Of a stretch of DNA of 8,768 nucleotides, positions 1 to 6,979 are shown piece by piece; within the stretch, counting starts at the first letter, position 1; each line of letters opens with the position of its first letter. Origin of the DNA: Acidobacteriota bacterium (GTDB lineage: Bacteria; Acidobacteriota; Blastocatellia; Pyrinomonadales; Pyrinomonadaceae). Location of the stretch: the NCBI GenBank assembly GCA_019247865.1, contig JAFBAJ010000145.1, positions 1-8,768 on the forward strand, written 5' to 3'. A program made the translations under genes and the position numbers. The notes beneath the pieces are model-generated. The model was not told the DNA's origin. It did no database searches and was given only the letters and a program-made list of their open reading frames with translations.

Positions 1-1
1 G

Positions 2-604
2 GTCACGCCGACGCTGATGCTGGTGCGCTTTCGCAAGTGGGACGAGATTTTGAAGCTGCCGCAGCCCGACGCGGGATTGCAGAGAATGACGGCCGTGTGG
101 CATTTCGCGCGCGGCATGGCTTACGCTGCGAAAGGACAGAAGGCGCAGGCGGACGAAGAGCGCAGGCTTTTTCAGGCGAGCATGAAACTGGTTCCGGCGG
201 AAGCGCAGTTCGGCCTGAACAGCGCGAGCAGCATCCTCAGCATCGCTGACAATACTTTGAGCGCCGGCATCGCTGCTTCGTCGCGCGATTACCGGACGGC
301 GATTGAGCTGTTGAGAAAGGGCGTCGAGCTGGAGGAGGCGCTGGCCTATGACGAGCCGCCCGCGTGGTTTCTCCCTGTGCGCGAAAGCCTGGGCGGCGTG
401 CTGCTCAGAAGCGGCGATTCCGCCGCCGCCGAAAAAGTTTTTCGCGCCGATCTGGAAAAGAATCTTAGGAACGGCCGCTCGCTCTACGGCCTGATGGAAA
501 GCCTCAAAGCGCAGGGCAAGAAGGAGGCCGCACGCTCCGTCCAGCGCGAGTTCGAGGCCGCCTGGAAGAGCGCCGACACGCAACTGCGGGTTGAGGATTT
601 ATAA
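2..604 (+). CDS. TPR-repeat protein, C-terminal part (5' end outside window)
   Basis: The reading frame is open to the left edge (first full codon at base 2), so this is the tail of a longer protein; the ATG at 17 is probably internal. About 200 residues are visible. They are alpha-helical with TPR-like helix pairs. Numbered from the Met at base 17, one pair lies near residues 28-55 (FARGMAYAAKGQKAQADEE), one near 92-110, and two lie near 118-183 (WFLPVRESLGGVLLRSGD, then LMESLKAQGKKEAARSVQ). The small and aromatic residues sit at usual TPR spacing. TPR arrays are protein-binding scaffolds. No catalytic motif is visible, and the part that would identify the partner or the cellular location is missing. 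No membrane segment is seen. A perfect palindrome begins 9 nt after the TAA and may mark the transcript end. The TPR nature is fairly safe; the specific role is unknown. Confidence 0.75.
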   Translation, partial: VTPTLMLVRFRKWDEILKLPQPDAGLQRMTAVWHFARGMAYAAKGQKAQADEERRLFQASMKLVPAEAQFGLNSASSILSIADNTLSAGIAASSRDYRTAIELLRKGVELEEALAYDEPPAWFLPVRESLGGVLLRSGDSAAAEKVFRADLEKNLRNGRSLYGLMESLKAQGKKEAARSVQREFEAAWKSADTQLRVEDL

Positions 605-613
605 AGAAAGCAA

Positions 614-687
614 TCTCACGCAAAGGCGCAAAGACGCAAAGAAAACGATTGAGTTTTTTCTTTGCGTCTTTGCGCCTTTGCGTGAGA
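614..687. repeat. Perfect 32-bp inverted repeat of three RCGCAAAG octamers (copy 1)
   Basis: Bases 614-645 pair without mismatch with 656-687 around a 10-nt loop. Each arm consists of three tandem octamers: ACGCAAAG (618-625), GCGCAAAG (626-633) and ACGCAAAG (634-641), flanked by TCTC and AAAA. The element starts 9 nt after the stop of the TPR gene. A related palindrome lies at 7532-7605: the right arms match at 29 of 31 positions and the inner 23 nt of the left arms are identical. It could act as a transcript-end hairpin or be a mobile REP-type element. The stem is longer than a usual intrinsic terminator, and no clean T-run follows it on the + strand, so a dispersed palindrome is the better label. 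Confidence 0.9.
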
Positions 688-873
688 ATTTCTCTTGCCG
701 AAAAGATAGCAAGTGCGTAGAGTGTGGACGAAACGGCAAACAGTTTTGAGAAAGGCAAGCGAGATGAATATCTGTCTGACCTTCCCTCCCTGGTAACCTT
801 CCGCCGCTCATACTTCAGTTGCGGGCGCGAAGCCGCGCGTTAAGCGACGGCTGCGGTATAGCCTTGCCCGCTC
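688..873. other. Gene-free stretch upstream of the transporter leader
   Basis: No convincing coding region is seen here on either strand; open frames on the minus strand have no recognisable protein pattern. A weak sigma70-like pair, TTGAGA (746-751) and TATCTG (769-774) with a 17-nt spacer, is the only promoter candidate, and it is poor at the -10. A 6-bp pairing, GCGGGC (821-826) with GCCCGC (866-871), sits just before the strong stem-loop at 874-955. The transcribed leader may therefore be structured over about 130 nt. Confidence 0.4.
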
Positions 874-955
874 TGTGATTCCTCCGCCTCGAAAGACGCT
901 TTCGCACAACACACGAAGCGCTCTCATCATTTTCGAGGACAAAAGAGGAATCACA
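874..955 (+). promoter_or_regulatory. Nested stem-loop that sequesters the transporter RBS
   Basis: Three nested helices can be traced by eye. The outer one pairs TGTGATTCCTC (874-884) with GAGGAATCACA (945-955), 11 bp with no mismatch. The middle one pairs CCTCGAAA (887-894) with TTTCGAGG (931-938), 8 bp. The inner one pairs CGCTT..CG (897-904) with CGAAGCG (914-920), 7 bp with one bulged T. The Shine-Dalgarno AGAGGA (944-949) and the first base of the ATG at 955 fall in the outer helix, so the fold would block translation initiation. This fits a leader controlled by a ligand, temperature, a protein or transcription-translation coupling. I do not recognise it as a known riboswitch class. Confidence 0.6.
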
Positions 956-2166
956 TGCTCAATCTTAAAAGTAGAAGTGTCTCTGCCACGCGCGGCGGGC
1001 TGTGGCGCAGGCGTGCGCTCTCGCTCACGCTCCTGCTGCTGGCGACGGAGTTTCTGGACGAATTTATCTTCGGCGCGCGCGAGGCCGCGTGGCCGCTGAT
1101 CCGGAACGACCTGCGGCTCTCTTACACGGAGATCGGACTGCTGCTCAGTTTGCCGGCGGTCTTCGGTCATCTGGTCGAGCCCGCGCTCGGCATTCTCGCT
1201 GACATCTGGAAGCGGCGCGCGCTCATCCTCGGCGGCGGCATCGTGCTCGCCTGCGGTCTCCTGCTGACATTCGGGAGCTACAGCTTTCCGCTTCTGATCG
1301 TCGCGTTCGCGCTGCTGAGCCCGGCGTCGGGAGCTTTCGTCGGACTCTCGCAGGCCGCGCTGATGGATGCCGCGCCGGAAGAGCGCGAGCGGAACATGGC
1401 GCGTTGGGAGCTGGCGGGGTCGCTCGGCAATGTCGTCGCGCCGCTCGTCCTGAGCCTCGCGCTGACGGTCGGCGCGGGCGGGCGCTCTTTGTATGCGGGG
1501 CAGGCTCTGTTCGCACTGCTGCTCGTCGCAGCAGCGTGGCGCGTTCCCTTCGATGCGCCGCTCGCGAGGCGTGAGCATGAAGCGCCGTCAGGGTTGCGCG
1601 AAGGACTGCGCGGAGTTGTTCGGGCTTTGCGGCGGCGCGAGGTCTGGCGCTGGCTGGTGCTGCTTGAGCTGGCAGACCTCCTGATGGACGGGCTGCACGC
1701 GTACCTCGCGCTCTACTTCGTGGACGTGGTCGGACTGAGTGAGACGAAGGCCGGGCTGGCTCTGGTCGTGTGGACGTGCGCGGGGCTGCCCGGCGATATT
1801 CTGCTGCTGCCGCTCCTGAAGCGCGTGCGCGGCCTGAGCTATCTGCGAGTGAGCGCGTGCGTGATGCTCCTGCTCTTTCCGCTGTTCCTGCTCGCGCCGG
1901 GCGCTGGGTTGAAGCTCGTCGTGCTCGGCCTGATCGGGTTCGGCAACGCGGGTTGGTACGCGATCATGAAGGCGCAGCTGTACGACGCGATGGAGGGGCG
2001 GAGCGGAACTGTGATGACGCTCAGTAATGTGAGCGGCCTTTTTAACGGGCTCATTCCGCTCGGCCTCGGGCTCGTGGCCGAGCGCTTAGGCTTAGCGACG
2101 GCGATGTGGCTCTTAATCTTAGGGCCGCTCGCGCTGCTGTTTGGCGTGCCGCGAGAAAGCAAGTAG
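955..2166 (+). CDS. Major facilitator superfamily (MFS) transporter
   Basis: 403 residues, the usual length of a 12-helix MFS permease of the inner membrane. Hydrophobic segments cover about residues 21-40, 56-80, 88-106, 110-137, 155-172, 180-195, 231-257, 263-287, 296-315, 319-340, 354-374 and 379-397. The conserved MFS motif A lies between helices 2 and 3 as GILADIWKRRALI (79-91). A basic cytoplasmic loop (about 200-230) separates the two six-helix halves. Helix 1 carries acidic residues (E32, D35, E36), which may couple transport to protons. The substrate cannot be read from the sequence; drug or metabolite efflux or uptake are all possible. The ATG at 955 is preceded by AGAGGA with a 5-nt spacer, inside the leader stem-loop. 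The next gene starts 46 nt downstream with no clear terminator between, so read-through is possible. Confidence 0.88.
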   Translation: MLNLKSRSVSATRGGLWRRRALSLTLLLLATEFLDEFIFGAREAAWPLIRNDLRLSYTEIGLLLSLPAVFGHLVEPALGILADIWKRRALILGGGIVLACGLLLTFGSYSFPLLIVAFALLSPASGAFVGLSQAALMDAAPEERERNMARWELAGSLGNVVAPLVLSLALTVGAGGRSLYAGQALFALLLVAAAWRVPFDAPLARREHEAPSGLREGLRGVVRALRRREVWRWLVLLELADLLMDGLHAYLALYFVDVVGLSETKAGLALVVWTCAGLPGDILLLPLLKRVRGLSYLRVSACVMLLLFPLFLLAPGAGLKLVVLGLIGFGNAGWYAIMKAQLYDAMEGRSGTVMTLSNVSGLFNGLIPLGLGLVAERLGLATAMWLLILGPLALLFGVPRESK

Positions 2167-2212
2167 AATCCTTTTTTGAAGGTCGCCGAAACGAACCGCA
2201 GAGTCCGAACTA

Positions 2213-5200
2213 ATGCACGTCACACGGGTCGAGTTAATCAACATCAAGTCTCACATCAATTCCGAGTTCCACTTCGGGCGCGGGACGACTGCGATCACGG
2301 GCGAGAACGGCGCGGGCAAGACGACCATTCTCGAAGCCATCGCGTGGTCGCTCTTCGACACGCTCGATTACAGCAAGGAAGATTTCCTGCGGCGGGGCGC
2401 GAAGAAGGGCTCAGTCCGCGTGACCTTTGAAAGCGACCTGGACGAACGGCAGTACACCGTGTACAGGGACACCGGAACCGGCTACTACGTCTTCGATCAC
2501 GGCCTCAGCATGCGCGTGGCCGAGAAGAAGAAAGATGTCTCGGACTTTCTGCATCTGCATCTGGGCATCGAGCCGGGGACGGACCTCAAGGCACTCTTTC
2601 GCTCGGCCATAGGCGTTCCGCAGGGCTCCTTCACGGCGGAGTTCATGCTCGCGCCGAACGCGCGCAAGGCAGCCTTCGACCGCCTCTTAAAAGTCGAAGA
2701 GTATCGAGACGGGGCCGACCGTCTGCGCGACACTGTGCGGCTCATCGAAGAGCGCACGACCGAAGTGCGCGAGCGCATCGGCAGAGCCGAGGGACAACTT
2801 GAGCGTTACGACGAGCTGACGCGCGAGCACGCGGAGGTCGCCGGCCGCGCAGGCGAGCTGGAAGCCGCGCTCTCCGTTTTGAAAGAGGAGATCGCGGAGC
2901 GCGCCGGGCAGGTCGCCTTGATGGATGCGGCGGAGGGGCGCGTCAATGAAGCGCGCACGCTGAGGAGCCGTCTGGAGGTCGAGCAGGAAGGGGCTCTGCG
3001 CCGTCTCGGCGAGAGGCGTGCGGAGCGCGACGTGGCGAGCGCGGCCGCAGGAAGGCGCGCGGCGGTCGAAGGCGATTACCGCGCGCATGCCGGCGCGCTC
3101 GAAAGCCTGAGCGCGTTGGAGAGCGAACGTGCCGCGCGCGACCGCGTGCGTGCCGAAGCGACCCGCGTCGAAGGCTTGAAGGCGGCGGCGGGCGCTGACC
3201 TGAAGCGGCTCGAAGAGGCGCTGCAGAGGGCCGTGCAGGCGACGGCCAGCGCAGTCGAGCTGGCCCCTTTGATTCTGGAGCAGGAGGAGTTGGAGCGCGA
3301 GCGCGAGCGGCTGCGCGACCTGCGCGCGCAGGCCATCAGCGCCGGGCAGAGGCTCGCGCAGATGGACGAAGAGCTGGTCGCCCTGCGCAAACAGCACGCG
3401 CAGATCAAAGAGCGCTTCAAAGAGGCCGAGAAGGGCGCGGGCGCACAGCAGCGCGCGCAGGACTTGCAGAGCGAGCGGCTCGATCTCGAAACGCGCCTCA
3501 GCACAGCGGAGAAGGCCGCGACCAGCCTCCGGCATCTCACTTCGCAGAAGAAGGAGACGGCGCGCGAGGTCGAGCGGCTGCGGCGCGAAGTGCTGGCGCG
3601 CGAGCAGGAGGCGCGCGATTTGGAAAGATTCGCGGCGCAGGCCGAAGCCGCCGCCTCGCTCATCGCGCGCGAGCGTGAGCTGACCGAACAGCTCGCACAG
3701 CTCAAAGCGGAGATCACGCGCGACGAGAAGTTCCGGCGCGAAGTCAAGAACGGGCTCTGTCCGATCCTCTCCGAAAAATGTCTCAACATCGGCGAAGGCC
3801 AGACGCTCGAAGATTATTTCAAAGATCAATTCGCGAGCAACACGACGCAGCTCGGCGCGCTCGAAGAGGAGAGCGCGGGCGTCCGCGTCGCAGTGCGCGA
3901 GGCGCGCGAGGCCGAGAAACATTTCTCGCGGCTGGAGAGCACGCGCGCACAGCTCATAACGGCGCGAGAGCTGCTCGCAGAGCGCGAAGCCGTCATCGAG
4001 CGCCTTGATAAAGAGCTGCACGGCCTGCCGCCCGCAGACCGCGAGCACCTGAACAGGCTTCAGGCGCAGCTCTCGGGCCTTGACGGCGAGCTGATCGTCG
4101 TGCAGGAGGCCGCGCTGCGTTACGCGGAGATGAAGCCTTTACAGCAGCGCCTTCAGGAAATCGAGCGCGAGGGCAAAGCCAAGCGTGATGCGCGCGAAAG
4201 CGTCGCCGCAGCAGCAGCAGCCGTCACGGCTCTGGACAAAGATATACAGGAGAACGAGAAACGGCTCCGTGCGCTCGAAGACCCGCGCACGCGCGCCGCG
4301 GCTTTGCGCGCAGAGGCCGAGCGCGCGCCGGCTCTGAAATCAGAGATCGCGGGCGCGACCGATGCGCTCCATGCGCTCGAAACTCAGGCGAACACATTGA
4401 GCGCGCAGCTCGCGGAATACGAAAAGCTCGAAGAGCAATGGAACGAGGCGCGCGCCACGCGCGACCGCACGCACGCAGGCCACAGGGAATATCTCGCGGT
4501 CGAAGCAACGGCCGCGACGCTTCCGGCGCGCGAGTCTGAGCTCAAGCAGGCTGAAGCAGAGGCTGCGCGCGCGGCCTCCGCAGCGGAGCGTGCGCGCGCG
4601 GAGCATGACGCGGCCGTCGCCGCCTACGTGCGCGAGCGGCATGACGAGGAGCGTGCGCGCCTGCTGGATGCGCGGACACGCGAGGCCGCGCACGCCGCGC
4701 AGCTTGAAGCCGCGCAGGGCAGAGCCGACGCGCTCGGCGTTGAGCTTGAGCGCCTGACGTTGATACGCGATTCGATGCGCGACGAGTTTCGCGCGAAAGA
4801 GAAGCTCGAAGAGCTGAACGAGACGACAGAGTTTATCCGCGACACGCTCAAGCAGGCCGGGCCGCTCGTGACGGAGAGTTATCTGTACAACATCTCGATC
4901 GAAGCCAACCAGCTCTTCCGCGAGATCACCGGCGAGGCCGGACGCGCGCTGCGCTGGTCGCGCGATTACGAGATCGTGCTTGAAGAGGAGGGGCACGACC
5001 GCTCCTTCCAGAACCTGTCGGGCGGCGAGCAGATGGCCGCGGCTCTGTCTGTGCGCCTCGCGCTCTTAAAACAGCTCTCGGATATTCGTCTCGCCTTCTT
5101 TGACGAGCCGACCGTCAACATGGACGCGGAGCGGCGCGAGCGTCTCGCGCAGCAGATCGGACAGGTGCGCCACTTCGACCAGCTCTTCGTCATCTCGCAC

Positions 5201-5284
5201 GACGACACCTTCGCGGAGAACGTCGACCACACCATCCACGTCAAGCGCAGCGAGCACAGGGCCGAGGCTCTGGTTGAAGGATAA
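2213..5284 (+). CDS. SbcC/Rad50-type SMC-like ATPase with variant (CX6C) hook
   Basis: 1023 residues with the Rad50/SbcC plan: an N-terminal ATPase half, a long coiled coil, a turn, a returning coil and a C-terminal ATPase half. Walker A is GENGAGKT (30-37) and the Q-loop is GVPQGSF (Q137). Heptad-rich charged coil covers about 165-510 and 540-880. The ABC signature is LSGGE (935-939), Walker B is LAFFDE (D964, E965), the D-loop is NMD, and the H-loop is ISHDD (H996). The family acts in DNA double-strand-break and hairpin processing, normally with the SbcD/Mre11 nuclease, which is not in this window. The apex has C516-P and C523 separated by six residues, where the family hook is CXXC; the CP and the midpoint position are kept. 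The start at ATG 2213 gives a normal N-terminus (MHVTRVELINIKSHINSEF) but has only a weak RBS. RNase HI follows after one base. Confidence 0.9.
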   Translation: MHVTRVELINIKSHINSEFHFGRGTTAITGENGAGKTTILEAIAWSLFDTLDYSKEDFLRRGAKKGSVRVTFESDLDERQYTVYRDTGTGYYVFDHGLSMRVAEKKKDVSDFLHLHLGIEPGTDLKALFRSAIGVPQGSFTAEFMLAPNARKAAFDRLLKVEEYRDGADRLRDTVRLIEERTTEVRERIGRAEGQLERYDELTREHAEVAGRAGELEAALSVLKEEIAERAGQVALMDAAEGRVNEARTLRSRLEVEQEGALRRLGERRAERDVASAAAGRRAAVEGDYRAHAGALESLSALESERAARDRVRAEATRVEGLKAAAGADLKRLEEALQRAVQATASAVELAPLILEQEELERERERLRDLRAQAISAGQRLAQMDEELVALRKQHAQIKERFKEAEKGAGAQQRAQDLQSERLDLETRLSTAEKAATSLRHLTSQKKETAREVERLRREVLAREQEARDLERFAAQAEAAASLIARERELTEQLAQLKAEITRDEKFRREVKNGLCPILSEKCLNIGEGQTLEDYFKDQFASNTTQLGALEEESAGVRVAVREAREAEKHFSRLESTRAQLITARELLAEREAVIERLDKELHGLPPADREHLNRLQAQLSGLDGELIVVQEAALRYAEMKPLQQRLQEIEREGKAKRDARESVAAAAAAVTALDKDIQENEKRLRALEDPRTRAAALRAEAERAPALKSEIAGATDALHALETQANTLSAQLAEYEKLEEQWNEARATRDRTHAGHREYLAVEATAATLPARESELKQAEAEAARAASAAERARAEHDAAVAAYVRERHDEERARLLDARTREAAHAAQLEAAQGRADALGVELERLTLIRDSMRDEFRAKEKLEELNETTEFIRDTLKQAGPLVTESYLYNISIEANQLFREITGEAGRALRWSRDYEIVLEEEGHDRSFQNLSGGEQMAAALSVRLALLKQLSDIRLAFFDEPTVNMDAERRERLAQQIGQVRHFDQLFVISHDDTFAENVDHTIHVKRSEHRAEALVEG

Positions 5285-5285
5285 G

Positions 5286-5762
5286 ATGGGCGAAGCCTTA
5301 AAATCCGTGACCATCGTGTGCGACGGGTCGAGCCTCGGCAACGGGCAGATGGCGACGCGCGCGGCGGCGGTCGCGCTGCTCGGCTATCGCGGCCTGTGGC
5401 GCGCGGTCGGCACGTATCTCGGCACGGCGACGAACCAGCAGGCGGAGATCGCTGCGGCCACGCTCGGCCTCGCAGCCCTGCGCGAGCCGTGCCGCGTCAA
5501 GGTCGTGACCGACTCGCGCTACGTGGTCGAGACGATGTGCGGGCGCTTTCGTCGCAAGTCCAACCCGGACTGGTGGGAACGCCTGGACAAGGCCGCGTGC
5601 CCGCACACAGTCGAATGGGAATGGGCCAAAGGCCACGCCGGGCACATCGTCCAGGAGGCCGCAGACCGCGCCGCACGCAAGATCGCCGCCCTCGAACGCG
5701 TCGACGAAAGCATCCTCCGCGAAGCCGTGGACAGCGTCGGCGATGTGGAGTTAACGAACTAA
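5286..5762 (+). CDS. rnhA: Ribonuclease HI (type 1 RNase H)
   Basis: 158 residues, close to the 155 of E. coli RNase HI. It cleaves the RNA strand of RNA-DNA hybrids such as R-loops and replication primers, using two metal ions in the cytoplasm. The catalytic set is present: D13 (VCDGSSLGNG), E54 (QQAEIAAATLGL), D76 (VVTDSRYVV) and D127, with H117 in WAKGHAGH. The H117 to D127 spacing of 10 equals that of E. coli H124 to D134. The stretch between about residues 82 and 108 is shorter than in E. coli, so the basic handle that helps bind the hybrid is reduced. The frame is open further upstream to 5100, but the ATG at 5286 gives the proper RNase H N-terminus. It lies one base after the ATPase stop with GAAGG (5276-5280) as RBS inside the upstream gene. 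This implies translational coupling. Confidence 0.9.
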   Translation: MGEALKSVTIVCDGSSLGNGQMATRAAAVALLGYRGLWRAVGTYLGTATNQQAEIAAATLGLAALREPCRVKVVTDSRYVVETMCGRFRRKSNPDWWERLDKAACPHTVEWEWAKGHAGHIVQEAADRAARKIAALERVDESILREAVDSVGDVELTN

Positions 5763-5838
5763 AGAGCATTTCAAAACAACGTGTATTTCTTTTGCTAATC
5801 TAACTCATGAAAGCAGTTTAACTTAAAGAGCCCAAATA

Positions 5839-6885
5839 ATGCTGAAGATTGACGCTATAGATAAGCATGATATTCAAAGGTATGTGAGTATTTTTGAGAC
5901 TTATTTTAATCGGTCATTTATTAATGTTGTATTTGAGTTGACCTCTCTTTATAAGATTCCTAGTGATATTCAAGCAATAGTAAATCAGCTTAAAGAACTT
6001 AGAGTATCGCTAGGCTCAACAGCCTCATCAGAGCCAGTTGAGTTGGGTGAGCACCTTATGCCATGTTTGAAACGTGCGTTACTATATTGTCGCAAACTAG
6101 AAGCTAGTGATGTTGAAAATTACAGAAAAATGGTTCGACATCATAAGCTTTTAGATGATCTTAATTCTGAAGTCGCTAAGTTTGACAAATACCTTCTAAA
6201 ACTTGGTCTTCAAAGCATCGAAGCGATGGAAATCCCTCGCACCACTGATTACATAAGCATCCAGACCGCTATTAAAAGACGACCAATTTCACTTCCAACG
6301 GAACCTAGAGAACTAGATGAGAAATTTAATATTTTGTACGCTCCTAAGCACCTATACACCGATCTGCGAGCTTACAGAGAAGTGGGTGAACTGCGAGATA
6401 CATCATTGACGCTTGCCTTCATTGATATTGATAACTTTAAGAAGTTTAATTCCAAATACTCAGAGACAACAGTTGACCAAGAGCTTCTCCCACGCTTTAT
6501 GTCAGAGATTGAAAGACTCATATATGGTCATGGTTATGCCTATCGAATGGGCGGAGATGAATACATAGTACTGCTTCCTAATATATCGGAAGAGTTAGCT
6601 ATAATGTTTTTGGATGCATTAAAGATAAGGCTCGCAAGCATAAACTATTGGGGGATAAAAGAAAGAACGACTGTTTCTATTGGATGTATTAGCGTTGGGC
6701 CAGATTGCCACTTGACTGACGAAGAAGTTGTTGCACGGGCAAATCAAGCTAAGATCTATGCTAAAAAGGGGAGAGGCAAAAACGTCATAGCTACTTATCA
6801 AAACAATCAACATACTAATGAGGCACTGCGAATAGTGAAATTGTGTAACTTGGAATTTGAATATTCGCGGCTCGCAAGCAGTTGA
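5839..6885 (+). CDS. GGDEF-family nucleotide cyclase (GGDEY active site), likely diguanylate cyclase
   Basis: 348 residues, cytoplasmic, with no signal peptide or membrane segment. Residues 1-165 are helical and match no sensor domain I recognise. Residues 188-320 form a GGDEF domain. FIDIDNFKKFN supplies the metal-binding D196 and substrate-contacting N204, D213 corresponds to PleD D344, and YRMGGDEYIVLL holds the signature G238-Y242. The closing helix ANQAKIYAKKGRGKN matches the family's usual ADxAxYxAKxxGRN. Such enzymes make cyclic di-GMP from two GTP as homodimers. Where the RxxD product-inhibition site is expected, five residues before the signature, the sequence is YGHG, so feedback control appears absent. 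GGDEY in place of GGDEF and NS in place of the common ND suggest a divergent subfamily, so another cyclic nucleotide is possible. RBS AAAGAG (5825-5830) lies 8 nt before the ATG. Codon use is foreign to the neighbours. Confidence 0.85.
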   Translation: MLKIDAIDKHDIQRYVSIFETYFNRSFINVVFELTSLYKIPSDIQAIVNQLKELRVSLGSTASSEPVELGEHLMPCLKRALLYCRKLEASDVENYRKMVRHHKLLDDLNSEVAKFDKYLLKLGLQSIEAMEIPRTTDYISIQTAIKRRPISLPTEPRELDEKFNILYAPKHLYTDLRAYREVGELRDTSLTLAFIDIDNFKKFNSKYSETTVDQELLPRFMSEIERLIYGHGYAYRMGGDEYIVLLPNISEELAIMFLDALKIRLASINYWGIKERTTVSIGCISVGPDCHLTDEEVVARANQAKIYAKKGRGKNVIATYQNNQHTNEALRIVKLCNLEFEYSRLASS

Positions 6886-6906
6886 CGTTGCTTATAGTGT
6901 ATTCCC

Positions 6907-6945
6907 GCCTTTGCATGAAACTTAATCTCATGCAAAAAAGCGAAG
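6907..6945. repeat. 9-bp hairpin resembling a decayed octamer palindrome
   Basis: TTTGCATGA (6910-6918) pairs with TCATGCAAA (6928-6936) around a 9-nt loop. The left part, CGCCTTTGCATGAAA, matches the outer right arm of the 614-687 palindrome (CGCCTTTGCGTGAGA) at 13 of 15 positions. The right part, starting TCTCATGCAAA, resembles the outer left arm. The arms are thus joined in the opposite order to the intact copies. It lies 21 nt after the cyclase stop. No T-run follows on the + strand, so it is not a standard terminator. The kinship with the palindrome family is inference from a short match. Confidence 0.4.
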
Positions 6946-6979
6946 AAAACCGCCATTTTTCCTTCTCAAAATAATTCTC

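Noticed and set aside
808..1578. Open frame of 256 codons on the minus strand over the MFS gene start
   Set aside because: Charged, low-complexity translation (Arg/Glu/Gln-rich) typical of the antisense of a hydrophobic GC-rich gene; the + strand shows a clear transporter.
2167..2212. Intrinsic terminator between the transporter and the Rad50-like gene (T-run near 2171)
   Set aside because: No stable hairpin precedes the T-run, so co-transcription cannot be excluded.
2687..4048. Open frame of 453 codons on the minus strand inside the Rad50-like gene
   Set aside because: It is a shadow of a GC-rich coiled-coil gene: the low-complexity, Leu/Arg/Ala-rich translation has no domain pattern, and the + strand gene has all its motifs.
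5798..5822. Two RYYYAAC-like heptamers (ATCTAAC, GTTTAAC) and an AAGCAGTT repeat (5811-5818, 6876-6883) suggesting an integron cassette
   Set aside because: No paired attC structure or complementary core sites follow the cyclase gene, and an 8-nt repeat is expected by chance in AT-rich DNA.
5760..5831. 8-nt direct repeat TAAAGAGC (5760-5767 and 5824-5831) as a target-site duplication
   Set aside because: Both copies lie on the same side of the cyclase gene, so they do not bracket the insert.
5839..6885. Cas10 or CRISPR-polymerase-like identity for the GGDEF protein
   Set aside because: The motif set (DxD-N-D, GGDEY, closing AKxxGRN-like helix) matches diguanylate cyclases, and no cas genes or repeat array are present.
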